This document shows, piece after piece, positions 5,787-5,849 of a stretch of 5,849 bases of DNA (the stretch's first letter is position 1; the number at the start of each line of letters is the position of its first letter). The stretch comes from an uncultured Bacilli bacterium. Its GTDB lineage: Bacteria > Bacillota_I > Bacilli_A > RF39 > UBA660. The stretch covers positions 1 through 5,849 of the forward strand of contig CAJUCU010000056.1 of the NCBI GenBank assembly GCA_910585335.1. Reading direction: 5' to 3'. The translations under genes and the position numbers were made by a program. The notes below the pieces were generated by a model. It saw only the letters and a list, made by a program, of their open reading frames with translations. It was not told the origin of the DNA and did not search any database.

Positions 5787-5849
5787 ATATACATAATGTG
5801 TAGTTGTCAATGATGTGACACCTAAAAAGTGAAAAATAGAAAAGCGATA

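Overview
The window is AT-rich (about one third G+C by eye) with A/G-rich coding strands, strong Shine-Dalgarno sequences and T-tailed hairpin terminators. This points to a low-GC Firmicutes genome, class Bacilli. The large surface protein at the left edge belongs to a type I associate with uncultured gut Bacilli (RF39 / Erysipelotrichales-like / 'Mollicutes CAG' genomes); that lineage is from memory, not from a search. Tryptophan is encoded by TGG throughout and no reading frame contains an internal TGA, so the standard bacterial code fits better than the Mycoplasma code.

Layout. (1) Positions 1-1938 (+) hold the 3' part of a large secreted or surface protein whose start lies left of the window. 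It has the tail of a Listeria-Bacteroides (Flg_new-type) repeat, then a conserved extracellular domain interrupted by three tandem ~80-residue Cys-pair modules, then a C-terminal 'GVRPAVSL' domain whose DNA has clearly different base composition. A strong hairpin terminator follows. (2) Positions 2135-2993 (+) hold an overlapping two-gene operon: a 73-residue membrane protein with two predicted transmembrane segments, then a cytosolic protein that resembles the Bacillus DUF3603 family. (3) A short terminator at 2994-3028 is shared with the convergent trpS (3026-4030, -), a tryptophanyl-tRNA synthetase with a cysteine motif like the iron-sulfur type. (4) A 116-base divergent promoter region separates trpS from an exported HEAFH zinc metallopeptidase-like protein (4147-5736, +) of no family I recognise. 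(5) The last 113 bases hold no gene. They contain an imperfect inverted repeat and, at the extreme right, a TGTCA/TGACA palindrome that could be the end of something continuing outside.

How the genes relate. Apart from the overlapping pair, the genes look like separate transcription units and do not form one pathway. The surface protein and the metallopeptidase both act outside the cytoplasm, while trpS is housekeeping. I see no complete new defence or mobile system. The items most worth following up are the triplicated Cys-pair modules, the composition switch at the 3' end of the surface gene (a possible diversified or recombined cassette), the unassigned metallopeptidase, and the small-membrane-protein / DUF3603-like pair.
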